The notes under the pieces are model-generated. The model searched no databases and was not told the DNA's origin. It was given only the letters and a program-made list of their open reading frames with translations. From Mycolicibacterium duvalii (GTDB lineage: Bacteria; Actinomycetota; Actinomycetes; Mycobacteriales; Mycobacteriaceae), in the NCBI RefSeq assembly GCF_010726645.1, contig NZ_AP022563.1, forward strand, positions 4,340,001 through 4,404,000: 64,000 nt of DNA, read 5' to 3'. A program made the position numbers and the translations under genes. Positions 1 to 9,172 of this stretch are shown piece after piece; the first letter of the stretch is position 1, and each line of letters opens with the position of its first letter.

Positions 1-147
1 CCTGCCCAGCCGCGCCGGGCGGCGGGTAACGGGTGGTGGGTTCGATGACGCGTCATCGGCCGTCGGGGCGGGAGTCTCCTCCGGCGCGCTGTCAGCGTCG
101 GCGTCGATGGTGCGGTTCAGCTGGCTGGTGCCAGCATCTCCTTCCAT
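1..147 (-). CDS. Mce-associated (Mam1A-like) protein, N-terminal fragment cut by window edge
   Basis: Only the first 49 codons lie in the window. An ATG at 147 is preceded by AGGAG seven bases upstream, and the frame stays open to base 1. It overlaps the last 31 bases of mceF in another frame. The visible residues are polar, rich in Ala, Pro, Asp and Thr, and end in an Arg-rich stretch. This is the usual cytosolic tail before the single membrane helix of Mce-associated membrane proteins, which follow mce1F in M. tuberculosis (Rv0175 onward). The assignment rests on position plus this N-terminal pattern; no domain is visible, so the family call is an inference. Translational coupling to mceF is likely. 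Confidence 0.6.
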   Translation of the reverse strand, partial: MEGDAGTSQLNRTIDADADSAPEETPAPTADDASSNPPPVTRRPARLGR

Positions 148-1679
148 CCGTCGTCTCCTGGGTTGCTCGAGCTGTTCACGTTGTACCGGACGCCGTCCGG
201 TCCGACCACCTCACCGGAGCTCGGGCTGTACGCGGCGGTGGAGCCGGGCGGACCCTGGGCTGGCGTGTAGGTGCACGGGTTGGGCTGTTGCCCGCTGCAG
301 CTGACCGTACCCGAGCCGGGAGCGCTGACCGGATCGCTGGTGGGTGCCAGCCGTTCCGGCGGGGGCAGCTGGTCGGCGGGCAGCGGGTTCATCCCGTTGT
401 TGATCGACGGCGCGGGCACCACCCGGCCCGGGTCGACCCCCTGGTCGCAGCGCGCGCCGGGCGCGGGGCAGGACAGGATCTGGTTGGGGTTGCCGTACCA
501 CGGGTTGGTGCCCAGCGGAACATAGGGCTCGTCGCTGCGGCACTCCGCCGGAGTGGCGGCCCGCTTGCCGGGCACGTCGGCGCACGGGTAGTTGCGCGCG
601 CCGCGAACGACGTTGCCCTGGAAGTCCTTCGGGATCTTGCAGTAGGTGCCCGACGGGATCGGCGCGGTGCTGGTGTCGGCGGGCGAGCGCCACTCCGAGG
701 CCGGCAGGAAGCCCGTCATGCACGGCGGCGGCTGGTTGATCGACAGACCGAAGTGCAGCAGGCCGCCGTCTTCGAAGATGGAGCCCATCTGCAGCAGCGA
801 CGCGCCCTGCGGGTAGATCACCAGGGTCTGTTCGACGCCCTTGTTGTAGCGCTTGAGCATGTCGGTCACCACGGCCAGGTTGGCCAGGGTCTGCGGCAGC
901 GCTTCTCGCACGTCGCTGAACACCGTGGTGACCTGGTCGAGCGTCGGCGCAGCCTGCGACAGCCCGCTGCGCAGTGCAGCGTCCTGCGCGGCGGCCTGCG
1001 CGGCGATGGTGTTCAGGTTGCGCGACCACTGCCCGATGGCATCGCCGGAGTCGACCTGACTCTGCAGGATCGGCGCCGAATTGTTGATGATGTCGGTGAC
1101 CTGCGGCAGGTTGTCGCGGAAGCCCTCGGCGATGTTGCTCGTCGAGTCCACCAGTCGTTGCAGTGCCGGGCCCAGCCCGCCGACCGCTTCGGACGTCTCA
1201 GTCAGCAACACGTCGATCTTCTCCGCCGGCAGCACCTCCAGGCCTCTGTTGGCGGCGTCGAGCGCGGGTCCGACCGGGGCCGGCACGGTGCTGTCGGTGA
1301 TCGTCTGACCGGGGTCCAGGAACGGCGCCCCGTCGCTGTGCGGAACCAGGTCGAGGTACTGCTCACCGATGGCCGACACCGAGTGCACGTTGGCGGTTAC
1401 GTCGACCGGGATCTTGTACTCCATGTCGATGCTCATCGTCGCCCGGGCGCCGGTCTCGGTCGGTTCGACCGAGGTCACCTTCCCGATCTGGGTGCCCCGG
1501 TAGGTCACGTTGGCGGTTTCGTACAAACCGCCCGACCGGGGCAGATCCGCGTGCAGCGTGTACTGGCCGACACCGGCCAGGCTCGGCAGCCGCAGGTAGT
1601 ACAACCCGAGCACCCCGAGCGCGAGGACCGTCAGGATCGTGAAGATAATCAGCTGAATCTTGACGAAGCGCGTCAGCAT
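117..1679 (-). CDS. mceF: Mce family protein MceF (mce1 operon)
   Basis: Sixth Mce subunit of the mce1 lipid-import system (520 aa; M. tuberculosis Mce1F is about 515). A membrane anchor lies at residues 9-28, followed by the Mce/MlaD domain (about 35-115) containing the family pattern YRGTQIGKV and later GEQYLDLVP. A long helical region follows, and the C-terminal third, after about residue 310, is rich in Pro, Gly and Ser with several cysteines. The six Mce proteins are thought to form a periplasmic tunnel that carries fatty or mycolic acids to the YrbE permease. It starts 3 bases after mceE stops, so the two are co-transcribed. Confidence 0.95.
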   Translation of the reverse strand: MLTRFVKIQLIIFTILTVLALGVLGLYYLRLPSLAGVGQYTLHADLPRSGGLYETANVTYRGTQIGKVTSVEPTETGARATMSIDMEYKIPVDVTANVHSVSAIGEQYLDLVPHSDGAPFLDPGQTITDSTVPAPVGPALDAANRGLEVLPAEKIDVLLTETSEAVGGLGPALQRLVDSTSNIAEGFRDNLPQVTDIINNSAPILQSQVDSGDAIGQWSRNLNTIAAQAAAQDAALRSGLSQAAPTLDQVTTVFSDVREALPQTLANLAVVTDMLKRYNKGVEQTLVIYPQGASLLQMGSIFEDGGLLHFGLSINQPPPCMTGFLPASEWRSPADTSTAPIPSGTYCKIPKDFQGNVVRGARNYPCADVPGKRAATPAECRSDEPYVPLGTNPWYGNPNQILSCPAPGARCDQGVDPGRVVPAPSINNGMNPLPADQLPPPERLAPTSDPVSAPGSGTVSCSGQQPNPCTYTPAQGPPGSTAAYSPSSGEVVGPDGVRYNVNSSSNPGDDGWKEMLAPAS

Positions 1680-1682
1680 CGC

Positions 1683-2828
1683 TCACTCCCCCCTTTCGAT
1701 CAGTGGCCCGTTGGGTGCCGAGTTCGGGTTCGGGGTGAACCGGACGTCCGGGATCATCGTGGCCGGGTCGCGGCCCCACGACTGCTCGAGCGCGCGCAGC
1801 ATGCCCGAGATACCGGTGCCGGAGAAGAACCCGTTGTCGATCGCTGAGAGCGTCAGGTCCACCAGGATCGACACGTTGATGTAGTCGCCCCGGATCGCCT
1901 TGGGCACGTTCTCGATGCTGTACGGCGCGGTGAGGAAGACCTTCAGCGCCCCGATCAGATAGGGACCAGCCTTGCCGAGCTCGCGCAGCGGCCGCTGCAG
2001 GTTTGCCAGGTTGGTATTGAGATTGTCGCTGGCCGGGGCGAGCATCTCCACGGACGCGTTGCTGATCCGCCCCAGCGATTCCACCGCATCGGCGAACAGG
2101 TCCCGGGTCTCCGCGAAATGCTGGATCAGCGGCGGGAACTCGGTGAGCACCGCGTCGAGGGTGTTGTTGCGCTGCGCCACCACCGCGAGCAACCGGTCGG
2201 TGTTGTCGATGGCGCGGGTGATGTCGTCGCGCTGCGCGTTGAGCTCGGCGGTGAAGGTGTCGAGCCGGTTGAGGAACGCGCGGATCTGGTCGGCGCGCCC
2301 GTTGAGGACGTTGTAGATCTCGGTCTGGATGGTCTCCAGGTTCGACACCCCGCCGCCGTTGAGGATGGTGGCGATGCTGGCCAGCACCCGCTCGGTGGTG
2401 GGGAACGCCGACGCATTCTTCAGCGGGATCGTGTCACCGGTTTCGAGCAGCTCCGGCGCGGGGTCGGGCGGTATGTCCAACTGGACGTGCTGGGACCCCA
2501 ACAGGCTGGTCTGGCCGATCCTGGCCAGCGCGTTGACCGGCAGCTTCACGCTGGGATCGAGGTCCAGCGTCAGGGTGGCCACCCAGTTCTTCAGCTCGAT
2601 GGCCCGCACCCGGCCGACGTAGACGTCGGCGACGCGCACGCGGCTGTTGACGTTCAGCGCCAGCGTGTCGGGCATCTGCACGTAGATCGTGGTGGCGTCG
2701 CCTCCGGTGCCCGGCCCGCCGGGCAGCGGCACGTTCGAAATGCCCTTCCAGGACCCGCACGACGTCAGGACCAGCGCCGCCGCCCCCAAGGCGACGGCCC
2801 GCTGAGCCAATGTGCTCCATCTACCCAT
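1683..2828 (-). CDS. mceE: Mce lipoprotein MceE (LprK-like)
   Basis: Lipoprotein subunit of the Mce1 complex, 381 aa. The N-terminus has a signal peptide ending in the lipobox LTSC, with the lipidated cysteine at residue 24. This is the hallmark of the E position (LprK) in every mycobacterial mce operon. The Mce domain follows at about 40-125, with the pattern VADVYVGRVRAIELKNW, and then a helical domain. Unlike MceC, D and F it lacks a long Pro-rich tail. It begins 3 bases after the mceD stop. The lipid anchor probably holds the Mce assembly at the outer face of the plasma membrane (inference from the family). Confidence 0.95.
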   Translation of the reverse strand: MGRWSTLAQRAVALGAAALVLTSCGSWKGISNVPLPGGPGTGGDATTIYVQMPDTLALNVNSRVRVADVYVGRVRAIELKNWVATLTLDLDPSVKLPVNALARIGQTSLLGSQHVQLDIPPDPAPELLETGDTIPLKNASAFPTTERVLASIATILNGGGVSNLETIQTEIYNVLNGRADQIRAFLNRLDTFTAELNAQRDDITRAIDNTDRLLAVVAQRNNTLDAVLTEFPPLIQHFAETRDLFADAVESLGRISNASVEMLAPASDNLNTNLANLQRPLRELGKAGPYLIGALKVFLTAPYSIENVPKAIRGDYINVSILVDLTLSAIDNGFFSGTGISGMLRALEQSWGRDPATMIPDVRFTPNPNSAPNGPLIERGE

Positions 2829-2831
2829 GGC

Positions 2832-4463
2832 TCAGCCTCCTGCCTCGGCCGGCAGCAGCGGTCCCGACGGCGCCGCGGGCGCGGCGGGTGCCGGTGCGGC
2901 CGGAGTGATCGCCCCGAGCGGGTCGCCCGGGATCACGCCCGGCGCGGGGGCCGGCGGCCCTCCCGGCTGCGGGTACCACGGCGGCGGCAGCGGGTTGTTC
3001 TGGTCGAACGCGTTCGGCGGGCCGGGCAGGTTGCCGTTGCGGGTGGTCCCGAATGCCGGCGGTGCCGGTGGCGGCGTGATGTCCGGGCCACCCATCAACT
3101 CGGCCAGCGACTCGGGGGTCAGCATGTTCGCGGTGAACGGCTGCACCTCGACGCCCTGCATACCCGGGGCCACGATCCAGCCCGGCTCGTGGTTGCCGTG
3201 CGAGAACAGCGTGTCGCGGGAGAAGATGCCGGGCACCGTCGTGTCCTTGTATCCCGGAGGCGGACGCAGCCGCTCCTCGGAGTAGGCGATCTGCTTGGGC
3301 AGCGTGTAGGCCGGCTGCAGCTGGTTGGCGCCGAATGGCAGGTAGTTGAACTTGATCGCGTCGAGGATCGGCCCCAGGTACTGCGCGCACAGTTCCGCGG
3401 ATTCCTGGTAGCCCATCCGGCTGCCCGCCTGAATCGCGCTGCACAGGAACTGCATCGGGTTGGCGAAGTTGTTGATCACCGGCACCGTCACGATGCCGCC
3501 GGCGTTCGGCGACGAGATGTTCATCAGGTTGGCCGCGACGTTGGGGTACGCGTGCAGCGCGGTCTCGAGGCCGTCGCGCGGCTCGGGCTGCAGGATCGCG
3601 TTGGTCACGTCGGCGAGGTTGTTGACGTCGGTGGCCAGCACCTCACCGTTGGTGTTGATGAATTCCCTTGTGGTGGAGAGCAACTGCTCAAGGTCGCGCA
3701 GCGCGGTGGCGACCTCGTCGTCGGTGTTGGTGAACGCGTTGGTGACCTGGGCCAGATCGTTGTTCAAGGCCACGAACTGCTGGTCGCTCTGGTCGAGCGC
3801 GTTGACGAACAGCGCCAGGCTCTTGATGACGCTGAAGAAGTCGCCGCGGCCCTCGTTGAGGGCGAACAGCGCCTCCGACAGGTTGGTCAACGTCTGGTTG
3901 AGCTGACGGCCCTTGCCGGCGAAGCCGTCGGCCGCCGACTCGATGATGTCGCCGAAGGGCCCCTTGGGCTGCTCGGGTGTGGGACCGAGATCGGTGAGCA
4001 GCTTATTGATGGAGTCGCGCAGATCGTCGTACTCGACGGGCACCTGAGTGCGGTCCAGACCGAGAACGGCGTTGTCGGGCAACACGTCTCCGCCGGTGTA
4101 GGGCGGGGACAGCTGGATGGACCGGGACGCCACCAGGCTCGGGTTCATGATCGATGCGGTCACGTCCTCGGGCAACTTGTAATTGCTCGAGTAGTTCATC
4201 GTGACTTTCATCTTGTCGCCGTCGGGTTCGATCTTGTCGATCGTGCCGACCTGCACACCCATGATCTGAACCTTGTCACCGGGGTAGAGCGCGAGGGTCT
4301 GGGTGAAGTAGGCGGTCAGGTTCTTCTGGGTGATGTTCTTGTAGAGGTTCCAGCCGACGAGCAAGGCGATCAGCGCCAGCACCACGATGATAGTCCCGAC
4401 GATCACCGCGCCGCGGGACACCCCTGGCACCTTGAAGTTGCGAATGTTGAAGACAGTCGACAT
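2832..4463 (-). CDS. mceD: Mce family protein MceD
   Basis: Fourth Mce subunit, 543 aa (Mce1D is about 530). An uncleaved membrane helix lies at about residues 18-41, then the Mce domain (about 50-130, with the pattern DKVQIMGVQVGTIDKIEPDG), a long alpha-helical needle-like region and a C-terminal tail rich in Pro, Ala and Gly after about residue 450. It sits 11 bases after mceC and 3 bases before mceE. Acts with the other five Mce proteins in fatty-acid or mycolate uptake. The low-complexity tail is typical of Mce C, D and F and varies in length between species. Confidence 0.95.
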   Translation of the reverse strand: MSTVFNIRNFKVPGVSRGAVIVGTIIVVLALIALLVGWNLYKNITQKNLTAYFTQTLALYPGDKVQIMGVQVGTIDKIEPDGDKMKVTMNYSSNYKLPEDVTASIMNPSLVASRSIQLSPPYTGGDVLPDNAVLGLDRTQVPVEYDDLRDSINKLLTDLGPTPEQPKGPFGDIIESAADGFAGKGRQLNQTLTNLSEALFALNEGRGDFFSVIKSLALFVNALDQSDQQFVALNNDLAQVTNAFTNTDDEVATALRDLEQLLSTTREFINTNGEVLATDVNNLADVTNAILQPEPRDGLETALHAYPNVAANLMNISSPNAGGIVTVPVINNFANPMQFLCSAIQAGSRMGYQESAELCAQYLGPILDAIKFNYLPFGANQLQPAYTLPKQIAYSEERLRPPPGYKDTTVPGIFSRDTLFSHGNHEPGWIVAPGMQGVEVQPFTANMLTPESLAELMGGPDITPPPAPPAFGTTRNGNLPGPPNAFDQNNPLPPPWYPQPGGPPAPAPGVIPGDPLGAITPAAPAPAAPAAPSGPLLPAEAGG

Positions 4464-4474
4464 GTTTCGGCCCC

Positions 4475-6055
4475 CTACCCTTGCGATCCCGGTGGGAGGT
4501 AAGGCGGATTGCCCGGCAGCGGCGGCTCACCGGCGGGCGGGAGCGCCGGCCCGGGCCCGGGCGGCGGCGGCGGACCGGTCAGGGCCGGCGGCAGCGGCGC
4601 GATTCCCGGCGTGAAGTCCGGCGCCGACGGCTGCGGGGCCAACGGGACGGTGCGCGCCCCGGGCGGAGCCTCGGGCAGCGGCACCCGGGCGCCGGGCACC
4701 TCTGGCGACAACTGACCGGGGATGGCCGCGGCCGGTACGCCCGGTGACGGATGCGGGCCGTGCGCGTTGGGCGCCGAGGTCGCGACGTTCGGTCCCCCCG
4801 GATAGTTGGGCCCGTAGGGGTTGTCGCCGAACGGCCCGACCGTCAGATCCGCGCACGGCAGCGGGTCACCCGGGCGCGGCAGACCGTCGGCCGGGGGTGT
4901 GTACGAGCACGGCGAGCCCGGAGGCACTGCAGGGCCGGGGTTTTCCGGCGTGCCCTCGAGCGGCGTCGGTGCCGGCGGCGGCGCCCCATTCGGGAAGCCG
5001 GTGCCGTTCGGATCGGGGAAGCGGAAGGCGGGCAGCCCGGCGTTGCGCCAGAACTCCTCCGGGTTGATGCCCCGCTCCTTGAACGCGGCGTCGACGAACG
5101 GCTGCAGCAGCCAGTACGGCGCCAGGTTGGCCAGCATCACCTTGAAGTACGGGCCCGAGGCCAGCGCCTCACCGAGGGACACCATGAACTTCGACAGCGA
5201 CGACAGCGTGTCGGCGAGGTCCAGCTTGCGTTCGGCGAGGATGTCGGAGAGCACCCGCAGCTGCTCGAGCACCCGGTTGAGGTTCGGGTTGTCGTCGATG
5301 AATCCCCGCACCTGCGCGGAGAATGCGCCCACCCGTTCGAGCAATCGCCCGACCTCGTAGTTGCGCTCGTTGACCGCCGCGAGCAGGGTCTGCGCATTGA
5401 CCAGCAGCTGGTTGATCTGCCCGCTGCGGTTGCCGAGCACGCCGGCGACCTTGTTGGCATTGGCCAGCAACTGCTTGATCTGCTCGTCGCGCTTGCCGAT
5501 GGTGTCGGAGAACCGCGCCACCCCGTCGAGCGCCGCGCTCAGATGCGGATAGGTCTGGTCGATGGTCTCGGAGAGCACGTTGAGCGATTCCTTGACCGTC
5601 TGGGTGTCCCAGCCGGCCACCGAGGTGCTCAGGTCGTCGAACGCGTCGTAGATCTGGTACGGCGTCGTGGTCTGGGACAGCGGGAGAGTTCCGCTGGGCG
5701 GCAACGGATCCTCGCCGCGCGGTTCGATCTCGATGTTGCGCCGACCCAGGATGGTGTCGGTGCGGATGGCCGCCCGGCTCTGCGTGCCGATCTGGGTGCC
5801 GCCGAGCGAATAGCCGATCACCACGCGGTCCCCGTCGATCTCCATGGACTGCACGGTGCCGACGTCGACGCCGGCGATACGCACCTTGTCACCGTTGTTA
5901 AGCCCGCCGGTGTCGGCGAACTCCGCGTAGTAGGAGGGCTTGGCGAACAACATCGGCACGCTGGCGAAGCTCTGCCCCACCCCGATCACGATGACCAGGA
6001 TGATCACGCCCATCAGCCCGCTGCGGACGCGGTTGGACCCTTCGAGGACTCTCAT
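4475..6055 (-). CDS. mceC: Mce family protein MceC
   Basis: Third Mce subunit, 526 aa from the ATG at 6055, which overlaps the mceB stop as ATGA. An in-frame ATG four codons upstream is less likely because the coupled start is the operon rule here. A membrane anchor lies at about residues 15-37, the Mce domain at about 45-125 with GDKVRIAGVDVGTV, then a helical domain. After residue 335 comes a very long Pro/Gly/Ala-rich tail of almost 190 residues, probably disordered in the cell envelope. Family role: part of the Mce1 lipid-transfer tunnel. Confidence 0.95.
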   Translation of the reverse strand: MRVLEGSNRVRSGLMGVIILVIVIGVGQSFASVPMLFAKPSYYAEFADTGGLNNGDKVRIAGVDVGTVQSMEIDGDRVVIGYSLGGTQIGTQSRAAIRTDTILGRRNIEIEPRGEDPLPPSGTLPLSQTTTPYQIYDAFDDLSTSVAGWDTQTVKESLNVLSETIDQTYPHLSAALDGVARFSDTIGKRDEQIKQLLANANKVAGVLGNRSGQINQLLVNAQTLLAAVNERNYEVGRLLERVGAFSAQVRGFIDDNPNLNRVLEQLRVLSDILAERKLDLADTLSSLSKFMVSLGEALASGPYFKVMLANLAPYWLLQPFVDAAFKERGINPEEFWRNAGLPAFRFPDPNGTGFPNGAPPPAPTPLEGTPENPGPAVPPGSPCSYTPPADGLPRPGDPLPCADLTVGPFGDNPYGPNYPGGPNVATSAPNAHGPHPSPGVPAAAIPGQLSPEVPGARVPLPEAPPGARTVPLAPQPSAPDFTPGIAPLPPALTGPPPPPGPGPALPPAGEPPLPGNPPYLPPGSQG

Positions 6056-7083
6056 TTCGGCGTGCACCTACCCGACGGCTGGCTCCAGATCTTGACCGTG
6101 CGGACCGGCCCACCCGGCTGCAGACCGTTGAGCTTCAAACTGACGTCGCAGGCGTAGAAGTTGAAGAAGTCACCGTAGATACCGCCCGAGCGGCCGATGA
6201 TCGCCAGCGCGTCGGGCAGGTCGGAGAGGAACGTGTTGAGCTCGGGGCTCTGTTCCACGAGCGGCTCCTGCAGGACCTCGAGCTTGCTGACGGTGTCCTG
6301 CAACAGCGGCCGGTTGTCGGCCAGCAGGTCCGCCACCGTGCCGGCCGCGTCGCTGATGTCGGCGACCGATTCGGCGAGCGGGTCGGCGCGGTTGCGCAAC
6401 CCGGTGATCAGGACCTCGAAGTTCTGGATGGTCTCGTCGAACTGCTGTTGGTGGCGGACGGTGGTCTCCAGCACGGTGTTGAGGTTGGTGATGACCTCGC
6501 CGATCGCCTGGTCCCGGTCGGCCAGGGCCGAGGTCAGCGACGCGGTCTGGTCGAGGATGTCGTTGATGGTGCCGCCCTGGCCCTGGAAGACGGTGACCAG
6601 CGACTGCGCGATGGTGTTGACCTTCTCGGGTTCCAGCGACTGGAACACCGGGCGGAAGCCGCCGATCAACGCGTCGAGGTCCAACGCCGGCTCGGTGAGT
6701 TCGATCGGGATGGTCGCCCCTGCATCGAGTTTGGTGTTGCTGTCGCCGCGCGACAGATCCAGGTAGCGGTCGCCGATCAGGTTGAGGTAGCGGATCGAGG
6801 CGCGGGTCTCGTCGAACAGCGGCAGCGACCGATCGACGTTGAAATCGACCCTGACCTTGGAGCCGCCGTCGATCAGCTCGACTCCCTTGACCTTGCCGAC
6901 CTCCACGCCGGAGGCCCGGACGAACTGGCCCGGACGCAGGCCACTGGCGCTGGAGAAGATCGCCGAGTAGCCGGTGGTGCGGTCGAAGCGCACCTGCCCG
7001 AAGACGATGATGATGAGCGCGGTGAACATGAGCAGCACCAATGAGAAGGCGCCGAGCTTGATCGCGGTTCCGGTGATTTTCAT
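6052..7083 (-). CDS. mceB: Mce family protein MceB
   Basis: Second Mce subunit, 343 aa (Mce1B is about 346). The ATG at 7083 overlaps the mceA stop as ATGA; the open frame runs further upstream but those codons lie in mceA. The order is a short cytosolic start MKITGTAIKLG, a membrane helix (about 11-32), the Mce domain (about 38-115, with GQFVRASGVEVGKVKGVEL and YLNLIGDRYLDLS), and a helical domain to the end. There is no Pro-rich tail. It works with MceA and MceC-F in substrate transfer to the YrbE permease. Confidence 0.95.
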   Translation of the reverse strand: MKITGTAIKLGAFSLVLLMFTALIIIVFGQVRFDRTTGYSAIFSSASGLRPGQFVRASGVEVGKVKGVELIDGGSKVRVDFNVDRSLPLFDETRASIRYLNLIGDRYLDLSRGDSNTKLDAGATIPIELTEPALDLDALIGGFRPVFQSLEPEKVNTIAQSLVTVFQGQGGTINDILDQTASLTSALADRDQAIGEVITNLNTVLETTVRHQQQFDETIQNFEVLITGLRNRADPLAESVADISDAAGTVADLLADNRPLLQDTVSKLEVLQEPLVEQSPELNTFLSDLPDALAIIGRSGGIYGDFFNFYACDVSLKLNGLQPGGPVRTVKIWSQPSGRCTPK

Positions 7084-8297
7084 GGGTTGATCGTGTGCTC
7101 CCCGACTTGGCGTCCCCAGACGTACTCGGTGAGAAGCGGCTGGCCCAGCTCCAGGTGGTTGTAGGGGGCGATCGACGCGCCGGTGTCGAGCACCAGGAAC
7201 GGCGCCGGCCACAGATCCCGGGTGATCGGCTGCCAGCAGCCCGGCCGTCCACCCGGTCCGCCCTTGGCGTTGACCCGGGGCAGGTTGTCCGGATACACGT
7301 ACGCGTTGCCCGCACCGAGGCCGAGGACCTGCGAGTGGGTCTTCAGCGAGTAGCCGTTACCGCCGAGCGCGTCGCTGATCTTCGGTGCCACGTCGTGGTA
7401 GTTGCGGAACATGCAGAAGAACGAGGGGCTGTACTTGTCGAGCAGCGCCGTGGTGGGAATGAGGTCCTCGGCCGTGCGGACGAAGTACGGGGCGCCCCGC
7501 TCCAGCACGTCGCCGCCGGTGTTGCCGAACCCGACCGACGCGATGAGCGCCTGGTCGAGGTCGCCCCGTTGCGCGTTGAGGGTGCGAGCGGTGGTGACGG
7601 CGTTCTGCAGACCGTCGAACAGGTCCGGCGCCGCGTCGGCGTAGATGCTCGTGAGGTCGGCCAGCAGCCGGTTGTCCCGGCGGATCTGGGGCATCTGCGG
7701 GTTGATCTCGGCCAGGATCTCGTTGCCGTCGACGATCGCCTCACCGAACCGGTCGCCGAGCCCGTCGAGGGCCTGCGCGGTGGCGGTCAGGGTCTGGTTG
7801 AGCTTGATCGGGTCGACCTGTTCGGCCAGCGACACCACGGTCTCGAACAGCGTGTTGAACTCGGTGGTCACCGACGTCACGTCGATCACGTCACCGGATT
7901 CAATGCGCTCCTTCGACGGGTTCTCCGGACTCGAGAACGACACGTACTTGTTGCCGAAGACGGTCGTCGCGCTGATCTCGGTCTGCACGTTGCGCGGGAT
8001 CAGGTCGAAGTACTCGGGGTTGACTTCGACGACGAGCTTGGCGCGCGGTTCGTCGCCGACGGTGACCTGCTCGACCTGGCCGACCTGGCCGATCTGCACC
8101 CCGTTGAGAGTGACCTTGGCGCCGGGGTCCATCGACAGGCCCGAACGCGGCGACATCAGCGTCAGGGTTTTGCGCGGCAGGAACTCGCCGCGGAACTGCA
8201 GGTAGACCAACACCAACATGACGATCGTGAGGATGGCCAGGACCAGCCCGGCGATCTTGTAGGGGGGCTGGCGGCGCGACGCGGCAGGAGCTGTCAT
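7080..8297 (-). CDS. mceA: Mce family protein MceA
   Basis: First Mce subunit, 405 aa (Mce1A is 454 in M. tuberculosis, so this one has a shorter C-terminus). A membrane helix lies at about residues 13-34, the Mce domain at about 42-120 with GAKVTLNGVQIGQVGQVEQ, and a helical domain follows. The start is 4 bases after the yrbE1B stop. In M. tuberculosis Mce1A is surface exposed and reported to promote entry into host cells; for a likely environmental fast-grower the lipid-import role is the safer reading. Confidence 0.95.
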   Translation of the reverse strand: MTAPAASRRQPPYKIAGLVLAILTIVMLVLVYLQFRGEFLPRKTLTLMSPRSGLSMDPGAKVTLNGVQIGQVGQVEQVTVGDEPRAKLVVEVNPEYFDLIPRNVQTEISATTVFGNKYVSFSSPENPSKERIESGDVIDVTSVTTEFNTLFETVVSLAEQVDPIKLNQTLTATAQALDGLGDRFGEAIVDGNEILAEINPQMPQIRRDNRLLADLTSIYADAAPDLFDGLQNAVTTARTLNAQRGDLDQALIASVGFGNTGGDVLERGAPYFVRTAEDLIPTTALLDKYSPSFFCMFRNYHDVAPKISDALGGNGYSLKTHSQVLGLGAGNAYVYPDNLPRVNAKGGPGGRPGCWQPITRDLWPAPFLVLDTGASIAPYNHLELGQPLLTEYVWGRQVGEHTINP

Positions 8298-8301
8298 CGC
8301 G

Positions 8302-9171
8302 CTACACCGTCAGGTTGAAGTTCGGGTCGACGCCGTAGAGCGCCAACGAAGCGAACAGGACCACGCAGACGATCGCGACCAGTGAGGCGCGCATCGACCG
8401 GCCGACGGCCTCGCCGACGCCGACCGGCCCGCCGCTGGCGTAGAAGCCGTAGTAGCAGTGGTTGAGCATCACGATGACCGAGATGATGACGGCCTGGATG
8501 AAGGACCACATCACGTCGTCGGGCCGCAGGAACGTGCGGAAGTAGTGCTCGTAGGTGCCGATCGACTGACCGTAGAAGACGGTCGTGGTCACCTGCGCCG
8601 ACAGGAAGCTCATGATGATCGCCATCGCGTAGAGCGGGATGATGACCACGAAGCCGGCCATGATGCGCGTCGAGACCAGGTAGGAGATCGACTTGATGCC
8701 CATCACCTCGAGCGCGTCGATCTCCTCGCTGATGCGCATGGCGCCCAGTTCGGCGGTGGCGCCGGCACCGACGGTGGCGGCCAGCGCCTGACCGGCGACC
8801 ACCGGGGCGGCGATGCGCACGTTGATCAGTGCGGCGAAGAAGCCGGTGAACGCCTCCACGCCGATGTTGCCCAGCGAGGCGAAGCCCTGGATGGCCACCA
8901 GGGACGACCCCGACAGGGTCACGAAGCCGACGATCGCGACGGTGCCGCCGATGACGGCCATTGCGCCGGTGCCCATGCCGATCTCGGCGATCAGTCGCAG
9001 CATCTCCCGGCGGTAGAACCGCAGCGCGTGGCCGATCGAGCCGACGGCGGTCACGACGAACCAGGCGAGGTGGCCCAACGACTCCAGCCCGCGGGCCGGC
9101 GCGCCGGCCACCCGTTGTGCGGTGGCGGCGCCCCGGGGGAAGCGGGCTTTCAGAACGGCAGTCGTCGACAC
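8302..9171 (-). CDS. yrbE1B: YrbE1B, MlaE-type permease of the Mce1 transporter
   Basis: Integral membrane permease, second of the pair, that receives lipid from the Mce proteins; the ATPase (Mkl) is encoded elsewhere. The GTG at 9171 is preferred: it comes one base after the yrbE1A stop, has GGGGAG upstream, and gives 289 aa starting STTAVLKARFP, the length and start of M. tuberculosis YrbE1B. An ATG 27 bases upstream would overlap yrbE1A. Five to six hydrophobic segments and the MlaE signature ATAELGAMRISEEIDALEVMG are visible, and the C-terminus YGVDPNFNLTV is typical. Confidence 0.96.
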   Translation of the reverse strand: MSTTAVLKARFPRGAATAQRVAGAPARGLESLGHLAWFVVTAVGSIGHALRFYRREMLRLIAEIGMGTGAMAVIGGTVAIVGFVTLSGSSLVAIQGFASLGNIGVEAFTGFFAALINVRIAAPVVAGQALAATVGAGATAELGAMRISEEIDALEVMGIKSISYLVSTRIMAGFVVIIPLYAMAIIMSFLSAQVTTTVFYGQSIGTYEHYFRTFLRPDDVMWSFIQAVIISVIVMLNHCYYGFYASGGPVGVGEAVGRSMRASLVAIVCVVLFASLALYGVDPNFNLTV

Positions 9172-9172
9172 G

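Noticed and set aside
1859..1900. RGD tripeptide in MceE as a host-adhesion motif
   Set aside because: A single RGD in an otherwise ordinary family region has no supporting context in a likely environmental species.
2118..4502. 794-codon plus-strand open frame opposite mceD/mceE
   Set aside because: It is a shadow of the Mce genes in high-GC DNA: Arg/Gly/Val/Asp-rich with no domain, and mceD and mceE on the other strand are certain.
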